Shown here in pieces: positions 5,519-5,830 of a DNA stretch of 5,830 nucleotides. The stretch's first letter is position 1. Every line of letters begins with the position of its first letter. Both the position numbers and the translations under genes were made by a program. The stretch covers positions 1 through 5,830 of the forward strand of contig JAZFYI010000022.1 in assembly GCA_036443455.1 (NCBI GenBank), read 5' to 3'. This DNA is from MnTg04 sp036443455 (GTDB lineage: Bacteria; Pseudomonadota; Gammaproteobacteria; Steroidobacterales; MnTg04). The notes beneath the pieces were generated by a model. The model did not search any database. It saw nothing but the letters and a program-made list of their open reading frames with translations, and was not told the origin of the DNA.

Positions 5519-5830
5519 TTATTCTGCCACAAGTATTCCGTTCCTGCGCCGGACTTCGCTCAGATGCATGCCGGTGCGTGAGTTTTTGCGATCGTCGAAA
5601 AATCGGCGCAACGCAAATTCGACGCTGGCAAAGGCGACCTCATCCCACGGGATATCCTGCTCCCGGTACAGGGCGACCTCGAGCGACTCGTCGCCGGCGC
5701 CAAATTCATCGTCGAGCAAGCGGGCACGGAAAAACAAATGGACCTGGCGCGCGCTGGTGATATTCACCACGGCAAACAAATCGAGGATATCGACCGCCGC
5801 GAGCGCTTCTTCGCGGGTTTCCCGGGCCGC
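5519..5830 (-). CDS. NUDIX hydrolase, N-terminal part missing
   Basis: The last 103 residues of a NUDIX-family hydrolase; the frame is open to the right window edge, so the start lies outside. The fragment begins inside the NUDIX box with AARETREEA, which supplies the metal-binding REXXEE part (fragment residues 3-8). The preceding GX5E is off the edge. The Gly usually found two residues after EE is Leu here. Downstream sequence such as LDLFAVVNI, QVHLFFRARL, FGAGDESLEV and IPWDEVAF is typical of a group of proteobacterial NUDIX proteins that are usually annotated only by family or as ADP-ribose or nucleotide-sugar pyrophosphatase-like. The substrate cannot be told from this part. A TTG at 5779 lies within the domain and is not a credible start. 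It is followed after 36 nt by fdxA on the same strand, so the two are probably co-transcribed. Confidence 0.87.
   Translation of the reverse strand, partial: AARETREEALAAVDILDLFAVVNITSARQVHLFFRARLLDDEFGAGDESLEVALYREQDIPWDEVAFASVEFALRRFFDDRKNSRTGMHLSEVRRRNGILVAE

Overview
The window looks like chromosomal DNA from a Gammaproteobacterium. It is moderately GC-rich. XerD is close to the E. coli protein over its whole length, a DsbC gene lies directly downstream of xerD as in E. coli, and the ferredoxin is an Azotobacter FdI-type 7Fe protein. The genus cannot be fixed from the sequence. I find no mobile element, CRISPR array, tRNA, rRNA or clearly novel multi-gene system. The genes are recognisable housekeeping or envelope functions, and the most interesting material is in the non-coding DNA.

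Left block (1-2313, plus strand): the 3' end of an ExbD-type gene, a short TonB gene and a secreted TPR-repeat protein. They are packed with a 1-nt gap and a 4-nt ATGA overlap, so this is almost certainly the distal part of one operon. The order exbD-tonB-TPR matches the TonB2-type systems known from Vibrio and Shewanella, where ExbB/ExbD use the proton gradient to drive TonB for uptake through outer-membrane receptors.

Middle (2310-3329): a minus-strand PlsC-like lysophospholipid acyltransferase is convergent with the TPR gene, and the two overlap by 4 nt at a CTAG. A 288-nt spacer separates it from the divergent xerD. This spacer holds two TGTGA-N6-TCAC palindromes that resemble CRP/Vfr sites, then a GC-rich stretch with several stable inverted repeats just before xerD.

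Right block (3330-5830): xerD (tyrosine recombinase for chromosome dimer resolution) and dsbC (periplasmic disulfide isomerase, probable TTG start) on the plus strand. Convergent with them on the minus strand are a NUDIX hydrolase gene, cut off by the window edge, and fdxA (7Fe ferredoxin), separated by 36 nt and probably co-transcribed in the order NUDIX then fdxA.

The window therefore holds four transcription units: exbD-tonB-TPR (+), plsC (-), xerD-dsbC (+) and NUDIX-fdxA (-). The two convergent junctions are very tight, and the plsC/xerD spacer is the only sizeable regulatory region.
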